DNA of 64,000 nt, from NCBI GenBank assembly GCA_022575985.1, contig JAKSXM010000266.1, positions 1-64,000 of the forward strand, given 5' to 3'. Source of the stretch: Anagrus nilaparvatae (taxonomy: Eukaryota > Arthropoda > Insecta > Hymenoptera > Mymaridae). The notes beneath the pieces are model-generated. The model was not told where the DNA came from and did not search any database. It saw only the letters and a list, made by a program, of their open reading frames with translations. A program made the translations under genes and the position numbers. Of the stretch, positions 36,373 through 48,100 are shown in pieces (the first letter of the stretch is position 1; each line of letters opens with the position of its first letter).

Positions 36373-37620
36373 GCAAAAAATTTTTGAATGCAATTTAAAA
36401 AAAAATTGGGATATCAGATCCAATGGATAGAATAAAAGCGTTATTTCTAAAATTAATAATATCATACAGAAAAAGTAGGTATACTACTTACGTCCAAAAA
36501 TAAAAAAAAAACAATACTGTTTTATATTTTTTGAAGACAAAAATTTTTCAAAAAATTAAATATTAGATATACGTATTAAATATGAGAAGTCATGTAAAAA
36601 CGACGTTTCTAAAATTAATACTTTCATAGATAAAAATTAAGTATTACGTCCCAAAAGAGAAAAAATTTAGGTATTTTTTGGTAGCAAAAGTTTTGAGACA
36701 AAATCTTCCAAAAATTATAACAATAATTAGATTCGAGATATCGAGTAAAAACAATATAGGTATCTAGATATGTACTTTTCCAGAAAAAATGAGGTATTAC
36801 ATGGATAGATTTAAATGAAATGTGTTTGAAATGTATGGTCGGGTCTTCAAAACTGCCCCAAATTAGTTTTTTCTGAAAGTACTACCAAAAATAAGTTACC
36901 AGCCCAATTTTTAGCATCCCAGAGCGAAATCTCAATTTTTGGCAGCCATTTTTGTGTTTTGGACTCTTATAAAAAAGTAAGCAAAATGAGGGATAATTTT
37001 TCTTATTTTTTCTGTTAAAAACTCTCATTAACATAAAAAATTTTTTCATTTTTCATCCAGAAATGCGCGAGATATCGCTAAAATAGGCTGTTTTTTTTCA
37101 AAAGTCGATTTCTCAAATGGCTATTAGTTAAAAATTTTCTAACCAGGCTTAAATTTTTCCTTGAACTATATATTTTTTGAAAAAAAAAATTTCAATGGAA
37201 AATTGCTTTTAGAGAGCTCTAGTTAAAAAAATAGCAGCTTTTAAAAGTTCATTTTTTACAAATTTCGAATTTTCCGTCAAGTCACGTGATCAATTAAAAA
37301 TCTGACCAAAAATTTGGATTCCGCGGAAAATTTAACATAAGGATATATCTTTTCATGTTTTTAAGAGCGTTGATGTTAAAGCAATGTAATATTACATTGA
37401 AAATTAAATTTAATAAAATGATTAATTTTAATAAAAATAATCCCGGCACCGATCTGCCGCCGTAATTTTTTCCATTCCAGCGCCACTGTGATAACAGGTC
37501 TTGGCCGGAACTTTAAATCCCGGCACCATACTTGGGCCGCTGGTTGGTTGGCTAATTGGTTTTGTTTTTCTTCGGGTGGGTAAATATAATTAGACGTAGA
37601 ACTATTTAACTATTTGATTA
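36373..37620. other. Non-coding repeat remnants
   Basis: 36430-36800 continues the degenerate tandem family. 36810-37400 is T/A-rich without ORF. At 37440-37530 CCCGGCACC occurs twice in a moderately GC-rich stretch. No gene is visible. Confidence 0.4.
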
Positions 37621-37665
37621 TTATAACAAAAATCGTTTTTTATATTTACTCAATAAACACATTAA

Positions 37666-39171
37666 ATACACGTTTTTGGTGAGGTAAGTTAATGGCTCCG
37701 CTATTGTAGCGTAGGCTGGAATGAACTTTCGGTACCATGACGTCATTCCTAAAAATCTGCGCAGTTGTTTTAAATTTTTCGGTTTTGGATACTCAACAAT
37801 TGGTTTGATCTTTTCTGGATCTGGTTGCGTACCCTGTTCGTTTATTAAGAACCCCAGGTATCGCACTTGAGACTTTCCAAAATAACTTTTTGATCTGTTT
37901 ATGGTGAAACCGGCGTCTGTAACCTTCTTTATCACCAGTTCCAGCCATTTCAAATGGCTTGACCACGTCGGCGTGGCAATTATTATGTCGTCTATGTATG
38001 CCATAACATATGGCGACATGTCGGGCGTTATTATTTTGCTCATAGCTCTCATAAATGTCGCTGGTGCCCCTTTTAAACCGAACGGCATTTTGACGTACTC
38101 AAAAATACCTTTGCCTGGAACAACAAATGCCGTGAGATGGCGACAGTGTTCTGCTACGCGGACCTGGTGATAGGCCATTGAAAGGTCAAGTGTACTAATG
38201 AAGCGTGCGTTTTGGAGTCTGTTGAGCATCTGATCCATGTTTGGAATTGGATATGCGTCCCCTTTTGACACCTGGTTCAATTTTCTGTAGTCGATGCACA
38301 TCCTGTATTTAAACTGGGGTTTATTGCTACCATCGTGTATTTCTCTTTTGACCATAACTACTGGTGATGCCCACTCACTCTTCGATGGAACAATAACTCC
38401 TCTTGCTAGTAAATCGTCAACCTGGCGATGCATTTCTTCTTCTATAGGCTTAGATACTGGATAACATTTTTGTTTTATCGGCTGGGCGTCCCCAACGTCA
38501 ATAACATGTTCTATTAAATCAGTACAGCCTAATACGTCATCATCTAAAGGTAATAGGTTATCTAATAATTCGTTAAGCTGGTTGATTTGTTCATTTGTTG
38601 GTAATGATAACCCCTGTGTCTCTTCTGTTATGTCGACTGTTGCTACGTCGATTGAAATCTTGGATTGTAGCCCTTCTGCCTCTATTTGACCATCTCTAGC
38701 GTGTAGTACTACATTAAATAACCTCATAAAATCTGCGCCTAATATACAGTCTGTGGTCAAATTTGGCATTATTAATACTTCGATTTGATGTTGAGCTGTA
38801 CCTAACTTGAAATTAAAGTCTACTGCGTTAAATATAGGTGAAAAATGTCCGTTCGCGACTCGTACACCTCCACCTATGTAGTTTTTAAGCGTAAGACCTT
38901 GTTTTTCTGCGAGCTCGAGAGCTACTGGTCCCATTATAGTTCTGGCTGATCCAGAGTCGAGAAGAGAGCTTGTTATCTTATTTTCTATTTCTACGTTTAG
39001 CCACCATCTTGGAGAGGCTGTTAAAATTGTGGCACTGCATTCTGGGTGGAATTTTTCTGAGCATTTGGCTCTGTTTATTTTGATTAGCTCTTCTATCTTT
39101 TCTCTGTATCGCTGGGCTCTTTTCTTTTTCTGGCAGGGAGGCCGCTGGCCCTTTAGGCGTCCCTCCGCCTG
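37666..39171 (-). pseudogene. pol: Ty3/gypsy Pol 5' part: protease and reverse transcriptase, truncated
   Basis: It is open in the minus-1 frame relative to Gag and has no ATG at its start, consistent with expression by frameshifting. A basic linker is followed by a retropepsin-like domain with LLDSGSARTI (about 38965-38935). Then come RT motifs: YRMCIDYRKLN, FISTLDLSMAYHQV, MPFGLKGAPATF, the catalytic YIDD (about 38000) and YLGFLINEQG, ending at LGMTSWYRKFIPAYATIAEP and LTYLTKN. Family similarity stops near 37666; the frame runs on to 37621 in unrelated codons. RNase H and integrase are missing here. The RT core itself has no stops. Confidence 0.9.
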
Positions 39172-39177
39172 TTTAAA
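39132..39177 (-). promoter_or_regulatory. Programmed minus-1 frameshift signal, gag-pol
   Basis: On the minus strand the heptamer T TTA AAC (39177-39171) lies in the Gag reading phase, just before the Gag stop (39155-39153). A minus-1 slip leads straight into the Pol frame at CAG. Downstream, AGGCG and CGCCT can form a stem whose loop AGGGA is complementary to TCCCT (39139-39135), a possible pseudoknot. The stem starts directly after the heptamer, closer than usual, so the structural part is less sure than the heptamer. Confidence 0.8.
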
Positions 39178-41285
39178 TTTTGTGGGCAATTATATTTAAG
39201 GTGATCTGATGACCCACATGTATAACATTTAAAAACGAGTGGTTTTGGACAGTCGTTTCTACGGTGGCCTATTTCACCGCAGTTTGGGCATTTTGGTACC
39301 CTTTCTTCTTGTCCAATTGCTTGTTGCTGGTTTGAACTATTAGCTTGATTTTTCTGTCCTATACTTGGATTTTCTTGCTTTATTTGTGTATTGTTAACTG
39401 TTCTTGTATTAGTATTTTGATTCTGGCTTTGCTGTGTTTGATTATTATAATTATAATTTTGATTTGTTCTTTGATAATTTTGTGAATTACTGTTGTTTTG
39501 TGGAACTTTTTGATAGTTTTGTTGGTTATTATATGATCTATTGTGTTGACTGTATTGTTGCTGACTATTATAGCCTCTATTTTGCTGATTGGGTGTCTGT
39601 TGATTATTATAATTTCTTGCAGGCTGCTGGTTATTTCTGGGTGTATAGTTGTTATTTGAATAATTATTATTATTTGAATAATTTCTGTTTTGACTGGTGT
39701 TCTGGCTATAATTTTGGTTTGAGTAACCTTTTTGCTGTTTTGGTGTGGTTTTTCTTTGGGGTCTTCTTGGCTCTACATCATAATCATCTGAATCTGAACC
39801 GTTAGCCCCATAGCAGTCTTTGCCAATACGTAATTCTCGCATACTAAATTTTGTATCTTGTATTATAGCTGCTAGTTCGGCGCTAACTATTTCTTTGACA
39901 TCTGCGGCCGAAACTGCGCTGACTTGATTTAATGTATTTTTAGGCCTATCTTTCCTGGATGGTGTATATGAGGCTTCTGGAAAGAGGCATGCTTCTCTTG
40001 GTGGTGGGGGAGGTAAGTTACCACTCTTTAAGAGTTCCTCTACCCTGATTGCCTCTGTGATGAATGTGTCAATATCTGTAATATTTTTACTGAATAATAA
40101 CTTTTTTATTTCTGGTTGTATATTTCTGTATAGCATGTCCAATTTTTTCTCGTCAGTGATATGTGGACGAAATTCTTCAGCGATGGCTAGTAAACTAAAC
40201 ATGTATGTTCTTACATCTTCGTCTTCGCCTTGAGTTCTTGACATAAACTCTGTTTCTAGCTTTTGTTGATATTCTTTGCCTGCCCCATAGTGGCTTATTG
40301 CATCTCTTTTGAACTGTTCCCAACTGTTCCAGAGTCTGTACATGGCAGAATACCAAATTTTTGCTTTACCTTCAAGCATGTCTGGAAGAGCTAGTAATAA
40401 TTCTTCAGAAGTGACGCTTAATAATGAAGCTCTTCTGTCTATGTCTTCTAAAAATTTCTGAATACTTTTTGTGCCGTCTGCTGAGAATTTAATATTCCAT
40501 CTTCTTATGGTTTCTCCTATATCTTTAGGCCTACTATAAAATGAGCTTGTTACTTGTGTTTGATTTGGCAAAGTTGTCTGGTTTTGGTACAAATTGTTAC
40601 GGTGAGGCTCATGTAATGGTGAGCTTGCAGTTGGAGCATATTGTTCTGGATTTATGTTTTGATTTGTACCTGCAATAGTTACTGATCTTCTACTATTTCT
40701 TGTTATGGCATTACTCATTATCTCTTGATATCGGGCTCTCATACCTTCTGTTTCTGTATTTTGTAAAGCCCTCTCTCTTTGTAAGATTGTTTCTTGTAGA
40801 TCATGTAATTGTTTTCTTGCTGCATCGATAGCTGACCATTCTTGATCTTTGAGTTTGTCTAGTTCGATTTCTCGTTTTGTTCTTTCTAAGCTTTTATCCA
40901 ATGACTCTGACGCTATTGCGTTTACTTTTGATTTTAATCTTGTTAGTCTAACATTATCTATATCTGCTACATCAATTTCTGGCTCAAGGTTGAAGTCGTC
41001 AGGATTATATAAGCCTATAAGGTTATTTTGGAGTCGTCTCTGGTTTTCGAAAACGTCATCTAGAATTATCATGTGTAATTCTTCCAATACTTTGTTTATA
41101 GCTTCTGTATCTTGCATGTAAACCCATGCTGATACACGAGCTTGAATTGCTGGCATTTTATTGACTTCAGTTGTTGCATCTATTGTAACCTGAATATCAT
41201 TTATTTGTTCGGTTTCTTCTAGTGAGATTTCTGATGAATCTTTTGATTCTTTGTTATTATCAGAGGCTTGCTGGTCAGGATTCAT
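39153..41285 (-). CDS. gag: Ty3/gypsy-type Gag polyprotein, intact
   Basis: 710 codons from ATG 41285. An acidic N-terminal ~100 residues and a charged coiled-coil-like region precede the capsid domain at about residues 260-425 (WNIKFSADGTKSIQKFLEDI, FKRDAISHYGAGKEY, FMSRTQGEDEDVRTYMFSLL). A long Asn/Gln/Tyr-rich low-complexity segment follows (about residues 510-640), then two CCHC knuckles, CPNCGEIGHRRNDC and CYTCGSSDHLKYNC. Capsid assembles the particle and the knuckles bind RNA. The uninterrupted frame suggests a fairly young element although Pol is truncated. Confidence 0.92.
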   Translation of the reverse strand: MNPDQQASDNNKESKDSSEISLEETEQINDIQVTIDATTEVNKMPAIQARVSAWVYMQDTEAINKVLEELHMIILDDVFENQRRLQNNLIGLYNPDDFNLEPEIDVADIDNVRLTRLKSKVNAIASESLDKSLERTKREIELDKLKDQEWSAIDAARKQLHDLQETILQRERALQNTETEGMRARYQEIMSNAITRNSRRSVTIAGTNQNINPEQYAPTASSPLHEPHRNNLYQNQTTLPNQTQVTSSFYSRPKDIGETIRRWNIKFSADGTKSIQKFLEDIDRRASLLSVTSEELLLALPDMLEGKAKIWYSAMYRLWNSWEQFKRDAISHYGAGKEYQQKLETEFMSRTQGEDEDVRTYMFSLLAIAEEFRPHITDEKKLDMLYRNIQPEIKKLLFSKNITDIDTFITEAIRVEELLKSGNLPPPPPREACLFPEASYTPSRKDRPKNTLNQVSAVSAADVKEIVSAELAAIIQDTKFSMRELRIGKDCYGANGSDSDDYDVEPRRPQRKTTPKQQKGYSNQNYSQNTSQNRNYSNNNNYSNNNYTPRNNQQPARNYNNQQTPNQQNRGYNSQQQYSQHNRSYNNQQNYQKVPQNNSNSQNYQRTNQNYNYNNQTQQSQNQNTNTRTVNNTQIKQENPSIGQKNQANSSNQQQAIGQEERVPKCPNCGEIGHRRNDCPKPLVFKCYTCGSSDHLKYNCPQNLNRRRDA

Positions 41286-42338
41286 TTTTATTATATAAGC
41301 TTGATAGGCAGTTTTACTGTTATAAGGTTTATATGTTGGCCTAGAAAATAATTTGCTAGAGATAGGTAGTTAAGATTTTAAAATATATTTATTTATTTTA
41401 GACCCAGGATGGCCCAAAATATTATTTTAATGACTTAAATTTTGATATTTAAAAAAAATTTTTGTTTTCTTGGGAATTTCTTGAGAAAATTGTAATTAAA
41501 TTTTTGCTGTTTTAGTCTTGATGATTAATTTGATTATATCTTGAAATAAATCTTGAAATTTTAAAATTATATGTATAGTTGTACGCTTACTAGTGCTGTA
41601 ATGGTATAAGTTGGACCCAGGGTAAGCCCAAAAGTTTATTATATTTTAAATTAATTAAGGATAATAATTTTCTTGAAATTTTATTGATGATTTCTTGAAA
41701 TAAAAAAAAAATAGAAAAAAAATTTTATTCTTGTTTTCTTGTTCTATTATTTTTTTTTTTCTTTAGCTTTCTATAATTTTTTCTGTCCTGTAATGGTTAA
41801 ATAAGGGCCCAGGATATTTACCCAATATATTATATAAAAAATTATTGAAGAGAAAAAAAATTTTATTTTAATCTTGATATAATCTTCATTATTTATTATA
41901 AGTTTCTTGAGATTTTCTTGTTATCTTGATAATACTTGAGTTTCTTGCCTTAATTACGTGAAAAAAAAAATTTTATTCGCTTTAATTCAGTAGAAAAAAA
42001 AGAAATTTTCACGGTTCAAATTTTTGGCCCAGGCTAGACCCAATGTTTCTTTGAGGGGTATAAAATTTTCTGAAAGGGTTACCCTTTTATACCAGCTTTA
42101 CAAAATTTTCGCTTAAACGCTTGAAATTTACCGTTAAAATTCGAAAATCACTCATACTTACAAAATTTTAGAGTAATTTGGGATTGTCCCATATATTTTT
42201 ACACAATGTGTAAGTTTATTAGTTTTCAAGGAGCAAGGAAAATAAAAATACAAAATTGTTGAAATTCACTGGAATTATTCATATATATATGTAATTATTT
42301 TTATTATATATGTTACTATATGGAAAGCCCTATATATC

Positions 42339-42378
<40 letters not shown>

Positions 42379-43108
42379 ACAACTTTAAATTATTTTTCAA
42401 TTAAAAAAATTTGTTGTATGTATAGGAATTTCCCATATATATTCTCTGTTTTTACATGTGCTAATTTAAATTATAAAAAAAACTATATATTATCAAATAA
42501 GTAATTATTACTTAGTTTTGTTGAATTTATTTTAAAAAAAAATGTGTAACATTCTAGGAATCTCCCATATATACTTTATTTATACAATATTTAATTGAAT
42601 TCTGTTCAAGTTATACTAATTTTGCCTGATAATACTTGCTGTAATCAAGTTAAAATTTATTATGAAAAACTAAATTTATTGGAATTACCCATATATAGTT
42701 TCTATTATTTATTTGCAAGTATTTTCCTGCCAAAATTATGAATTACCATGGAATATTTCTATACATTACACAAATTTTAAATATTAGCACAGTAAAATAT
42801 TTTATGTTTAAATTCGGGACTGTTCCATATATAATATAAAAATCGGAGTTACAGTTCGTTCCTCCGGTACTTACTTGCACTGAATAGACAGAATTTGAAC
42901 TAATAATTAAAATTTAAATTTTTATTACTTTTATTTAAATTTTTTGTAATATTTTCCCTAGGGTACTCGCCGCTGTTGTATATTTATATTTTATTAGTGA
43001 ATTATGAAAAAAAAATTCAAATTTTGTCTTTTCTGTGAAAAAAAAATTTTCTGTATGCTCCTTGTTGATTTTAAACTAGAGTTAAATCTAATACTTAACC
43101 TAACCTAT

Positions 43109-43139
<31 letters not shown>

Positions 43140-45162
43140 TTTGCTGTACAAAAAGTTTTAAATTAATTGACTTAGCTTTGGGTAAACAAAATATAATTTT
43201 TATCTAGGATGCCACCACATTTGGTAGATAAACACAAAATAAAAAAATGTGGAAACTTATTTTGTTTTTCTAGTTCTGTTTTCTAAATAAATAAAAAAAA
43301 ATTCAGAAAATATCTGTACTTTTTCTTTAAAAGTATTTACTACACTATGTACTGATTTAATTTTCTTTTAATTGTATTTTGTTTACCTGATGATAATTTA
43401 TTATGTCCAAAGGTCTTTGGGTTCTATTTCAAATAATATCAGTAAATTTACTATTAAAATTTTAAGAACAAAAAAAAATTTTATTTTTTATTACCATAAA
43501 TGTACCTATTACTTGATTTTTAGAGAAAAAAAAATTATTTACTTTAATTTTTTAAAAATCTTATTCATTTTTACTGTTATTATTTAAAAAAAACAGGGAT
43601 GCCAGTTTGTAATGCGCAGCCTAATATATGATTACAATATAATTAGATAATTAATTAAATAAATAATAATAATAAACGAACTGGCCCCTTACCTGCTTTC
43701 GTGCTGCGCTGGAAGATAATTCATAATAATAATGCAGGATGAAAAGGGGGAGGTAACTAAGTCAATAATAAATCTGATTTTGAGTAGAAGATATTTAATA
43801 ATAATAAAAGAAAACGAAAATTAAGTTTATAATGTTATACAAAAATAATTTGACTTTTAAGTCAATCTGGCCATTAAAGAAAATAATAATTTTACTGGAA
43901 TACTATTTGCTATTCCAAAGATGGGCGCGGCCATCTTGTGATCACTTATAATTTATATGTGTGTATGCCCCGGCAACATACTCGTGTATTATTATATAAT
44001 TGAACTAGCATATAAAAGAAAGAACTTACCACGAGGATGAAACCGGCATATACACACATCTAAATCTATGTATACACTCCTTCTCTCTCATACACATATA
44101 TTCGCGATCAATTAAAAAACTAAATAATAACGCTTTTAATACGATTTAAACTAACTAATATTTACAAAATTTAATACTTATAACTAATTTATTTTAATGA
44201 GGTACCTCTTTAACTTTCTTGATTTTGTTTTTAATTAAATAAAAGTCTGCTTCTTTTCATATGATTTTACTGGTCACTTGATCAATATTTATTTTGTGAT
44301 TGTTCACTTTAATATAAAAACTTAAGAATTAAACAAGCAAAGTTGAACTAATGATTAGATATTAATTTACTATAACTTTGGCTAGCACTTTGGCCTTTAC
44401 TGATTTAAACTAATTAATTAATAATTGCGATTACTGTGTCAAGACTTTTTTTGACATTAAAATTTTTCGACTGATCTCGCTAAAGCCTGGCGCGAGAGTG
44501 AATTTCTTGGCGTCTTTTTTTCTGGTCCAGCGGTACAGCCGTTCCGTCTCTTGGTTCGGCCGTCGCGTTTCTTTTTTTTCGATTTTGATTATTGATTTAG
44601 GCCGCGGTAATTCAAAATGTTAAATAATGAAAGGTTAAACTTTCATTACAAACTAAATATTATAATTATTAAATATTTTTACGCACATATTTAACTATTT
44701 TTAATGTTAATTTAAAATTTTTCAACTTATTAAATATTAATTGATAAAATAATTAAAAATTAAAGTAATAATTAAAAATATCAATTATTGACAATTTTAA
44801 ATATATATCTCATTTTAAATACTCCCACGTCCAACTTTAAAATCAAAAAAAGAATTATTTTGTTAGTAAATTGTCAGCACTGTGAAAAAATTACATGTTT
44901 TCTGAAAAGTTAATACTTTTTTTAGATTATTGGCGCGGTAAATGTCTATCGTATTTATCAGTATAACGCATATCGGACGAAAAGCGTACAGAATCAGCCC
45001 CTGGGTCAAAACCTAGGCTAGGTTTTATTTCGATTTATAACGACAAAAAATTTAAATGTTGAAATAACTGGATTTCCAAAGATAAAATTTTTATCAAATT
45101 TTTAAAAAAAACCTAAAAAACTGAAAACCGAGGAAAAATTTTTTTAGAAATGCCTCGTTACA
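41286..45162 (-). other. Putative LTR and leader region of the gypsy element
   Basis: In minus orientation this precedes gag. It holds poly-T runs (42342-42376, 43110-43138), phrases of the type GACCCAGGNT near 41400, 41611, 41808 and 42031, a motif array (42180-42833), and a moderately GC-rich block 43680-44600 with splice-donor-like sequences. At 45148-45162 the sequence AAATGCCTCGTTACA (minus TGTAACGAGGCATTT) looks like an LTR tip. The matching 3' LTR was not identified, so the boundary is tentative. Confidence 0.35.
42180..42833. repeat. Array of seven GGGAATTNCCCATATATA-like motifs
   Basis: Variants start at about 42180, 42271, 42322, 42425, 42557, 42681 and 42816, spaced 51-135 bp; the sequence between them is not repeated. 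An inverted copy (TATATATGGGATGTTCC) is at 46236-46252. Motif arrays between an LTR and gag are known to bind insulator or transcription proteins in Drosophila gypsy; that parallel is inference. Confidence 0.6.
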
Positions 45163-48100
45163 GGTACAGCAGGTACCGGAAAAAATAGAAGAGAACGATA
45201 GCGAAAAATTTTTCTTTTTGAATCATAACGTCACATGATGACTTATTTAAAATATGTAGAAGAATAATTAAAATATTTGTATTTTATAAAGAAAAATATT
45301 CAAGATCAAAAAAAAGAAATTTTTTCAAAAATTTATTATTTTTATTACATGGTGGGAGTCGACGCACATCGAAGAGATATAAAGAAGAGAGAAAGAGGAA
45401 GTATACAAAAATTAAAAGAAAGTACTTTGGCGGTTCAGCAGAAATTTATTTGAATTCTTGGTATGACATCATTTGGCATTTTAGACCCGAAAAGAATTTG
45501 TATTACGTGGTCAATTTCAGTTTCTATTCCTTTAATTCTAGTACGTTATGTTGTTGGCTGCCATATTGTTTTTGAATTTTTGAGCACGCCCGTGATCATC
45601 AACATCATTATGCGTTTAGTGAATCTTGTAATTTCTCTCTCTTCGTTGTCCTTTTGGTAAAAAGAGGCTGAGTTAGCAATTTCTCTCTCTCTCTCTCTTT
45701 TTCTTTTTGTTATTTGTAAAATTAAATTGAAATAGTATTTACAAGATTTTTTTTTTTATAATTTATATTTTCAAAATATTTAATTTTTTTGTTGTAATTT
45801 TTCAACATTTGGCAATATAATTTATAAATACAAAGTGGTGGTGCACATAGTGTGGTATGTTTAATGTTTATTATGTATAAGTCTTTTTATATTTTATAAA
45901 CTTAATAAATAGAAAAAGTTAAATGATTAAAGTTCATAAGTTCTTTTTATAATTAATTTAAATAAATTTATAAAATTTTTTTTTTAATTAATGAATATTT
46001 TAATTTAAAATTTCTTATAAAAAATAAATAAATTAATAATTAAAATATAAAATAAAATTTAAAAATTTTTTATTTCAGCAAATCTTAATTAATATACATT
46101 TAGATTTTTATAAAAAAAAAAAAAAAAGAAATATTGGTTTCCTTTTTATCATTTTGGATTTTTAGTATTATTATTAAAAAAAAAAAAATTTAAATAAATG
46201 TTAATTTATCTTTTATTTAACTAAGTTTGAACTAATATATATGGGATGTTCCTATAGGTATTGCTGCCTTGGCTTTTGGATGGGGCTGCCTGCTGGACGA
46301 CACCATGACTTTTAGTCTTAGTGGAAGATATCTTAGGTCTGATGAATGTTTGTATTGGTGCAGACCAGAAAGTGCTCATGTATCATGGAGGTTATGCCAG
46401 GTTGCAATATTGGTAGTTTTGGTAAAGATAGATTTACTAGTCATTAAATATATCAATTTATTTTATTTGTAGTGCTTCTATTTTTAATTGATTTAATTAT
46501 AAGTAAATGTATTAAATTAAAAAATATATATTTTAATTTCTATGATATTCAATTGGACGTATCAAGGTGGGTGGTAGCATATTAATTTAGTAAATTTTAA
46601 ATTTTTTTCATTAAATCTATTAATATGTTGCCTTTACTTTGTTAAAAACAAGAAAACTTGGTATTTTGTAAAAATGACAAATGTAAAATCTGTATTTTTA
46701 TGATATTAATCAGTCATATTTGTGTGATGAATTCAGTGATTACTTTTATGCTTCCTCATATAATTGGTTTAACTTATTAGTAAAGAAGTTAAAAGTAGCA
46801 TTATATTATAATTAGCTTATTATAATATAAAATTTTGGTTATTATTTAAATAATTGGTAAAAAATATACATTTTTCTATTGCATATTTTAATTTCGGACT
46901 TTTAGCCTACTTGATGGGTAAAGTATTTTCTGATCAAGTGACTCAAGTTTCTTGATCATTAGTAATATTGGTTAAATGTTACATCAGTTTTTTAAATTTT
47001 CTTTTTTTGGTTGGGGAGGGGTGAATGAGATCATAAATTCATCATATAATGTAGACTTATTATTATTATTATTATTATTATTAATTGTCTGCAATAGGGA
47101 TATTTTTTAAAATGGTAAATTATAGTATGAAATATATCAGTTTCGTAGCTTGGTGGTAGCTTCAGTGGCATATGATCCTTGTGGTGGATTATCTCTTCTC
47201 ATTGGGGCTTATAAAGGCCTTGGTCGTCTGGTATACTGGCTACATCAAGGACCAGGTCATCAATTAAATTTATACTTATTAAATAAAATAATTAAATATA
47301 TATAATTGTATTTGTTAAAATTGTTTGTATAGGTTTTTTGGTGTTCTTATTTTTTTTAAAAAAAGATATATTGAATTATATTATATTATATAATTTCACA
47401 ATTAAAATTTTGGATTTGTTTTTTGGTGGTGACATCTGCACCTTGGACCTGTTTGGACCATTTTGAACCTTGATCATCATTGCAGTATCTAGCATATTTT
47501 TGGAAGATTGTGGTTAACTAAGGGGATGTTGGAGATTCAGCGATTAGTGGTGCAGCGTCAACACTGAACAATTTTTTGTAACGATTTAGAATTTAAATTG
47601 TATGATAAAATAGAATTTAAATTGTATGATAAAATAGAATTTAATTATAAATTTTTCATTGATACTTATTTAATCAAAATTAAATTGTAATGGTTAATTT
47701 CAATAATTGTCTTGATTGGAATTTAGCAAGGTGGGTTGTATCTTTACCACATCCACAAATTTGTAATTATTTAGATTTAAAATTTTATTCGACTTTGAGT
47801 AAATAGAAGTTTGACTTTGGTAGTCATATTTTTATAATATGAGAAATATTAGCATAATGTTATGAATGACATAATATTGTGTTGATATTAATTTAAAATT
47901 TGGCATTATTACTTTTGTAATAAATTTGGTATTATTAGTTTACTAATAAATTTGGTATTAATTAGTTTTCTAATAAATTTGGTATTATTAGTTTTCTAAT
48001 AAATTTAGCAAATGACTGAGACAGTTAGTTTTAGTCATATCTTAATATTAATTTAGGAGCTTTTTAGCTTATCATTCTTGCTAAAGTTAGAACCTTTAGT

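Noticed and set aside
39434..39805. Tyr/Phe-rich plus-strand ORF
   Set aside because: Reverse translation of the Asn/Gln-rich part of Gag.
42310..43207. Phe-rich ORFs over poly-T runs
   Set aside because: Translations of homopolymer tracts.
45463..46472. Small hydrophobic ORFs at 45463 and 46269
   Set aside because: No motif, no splice context and no homologous pattern; cannot be told from chance frames.
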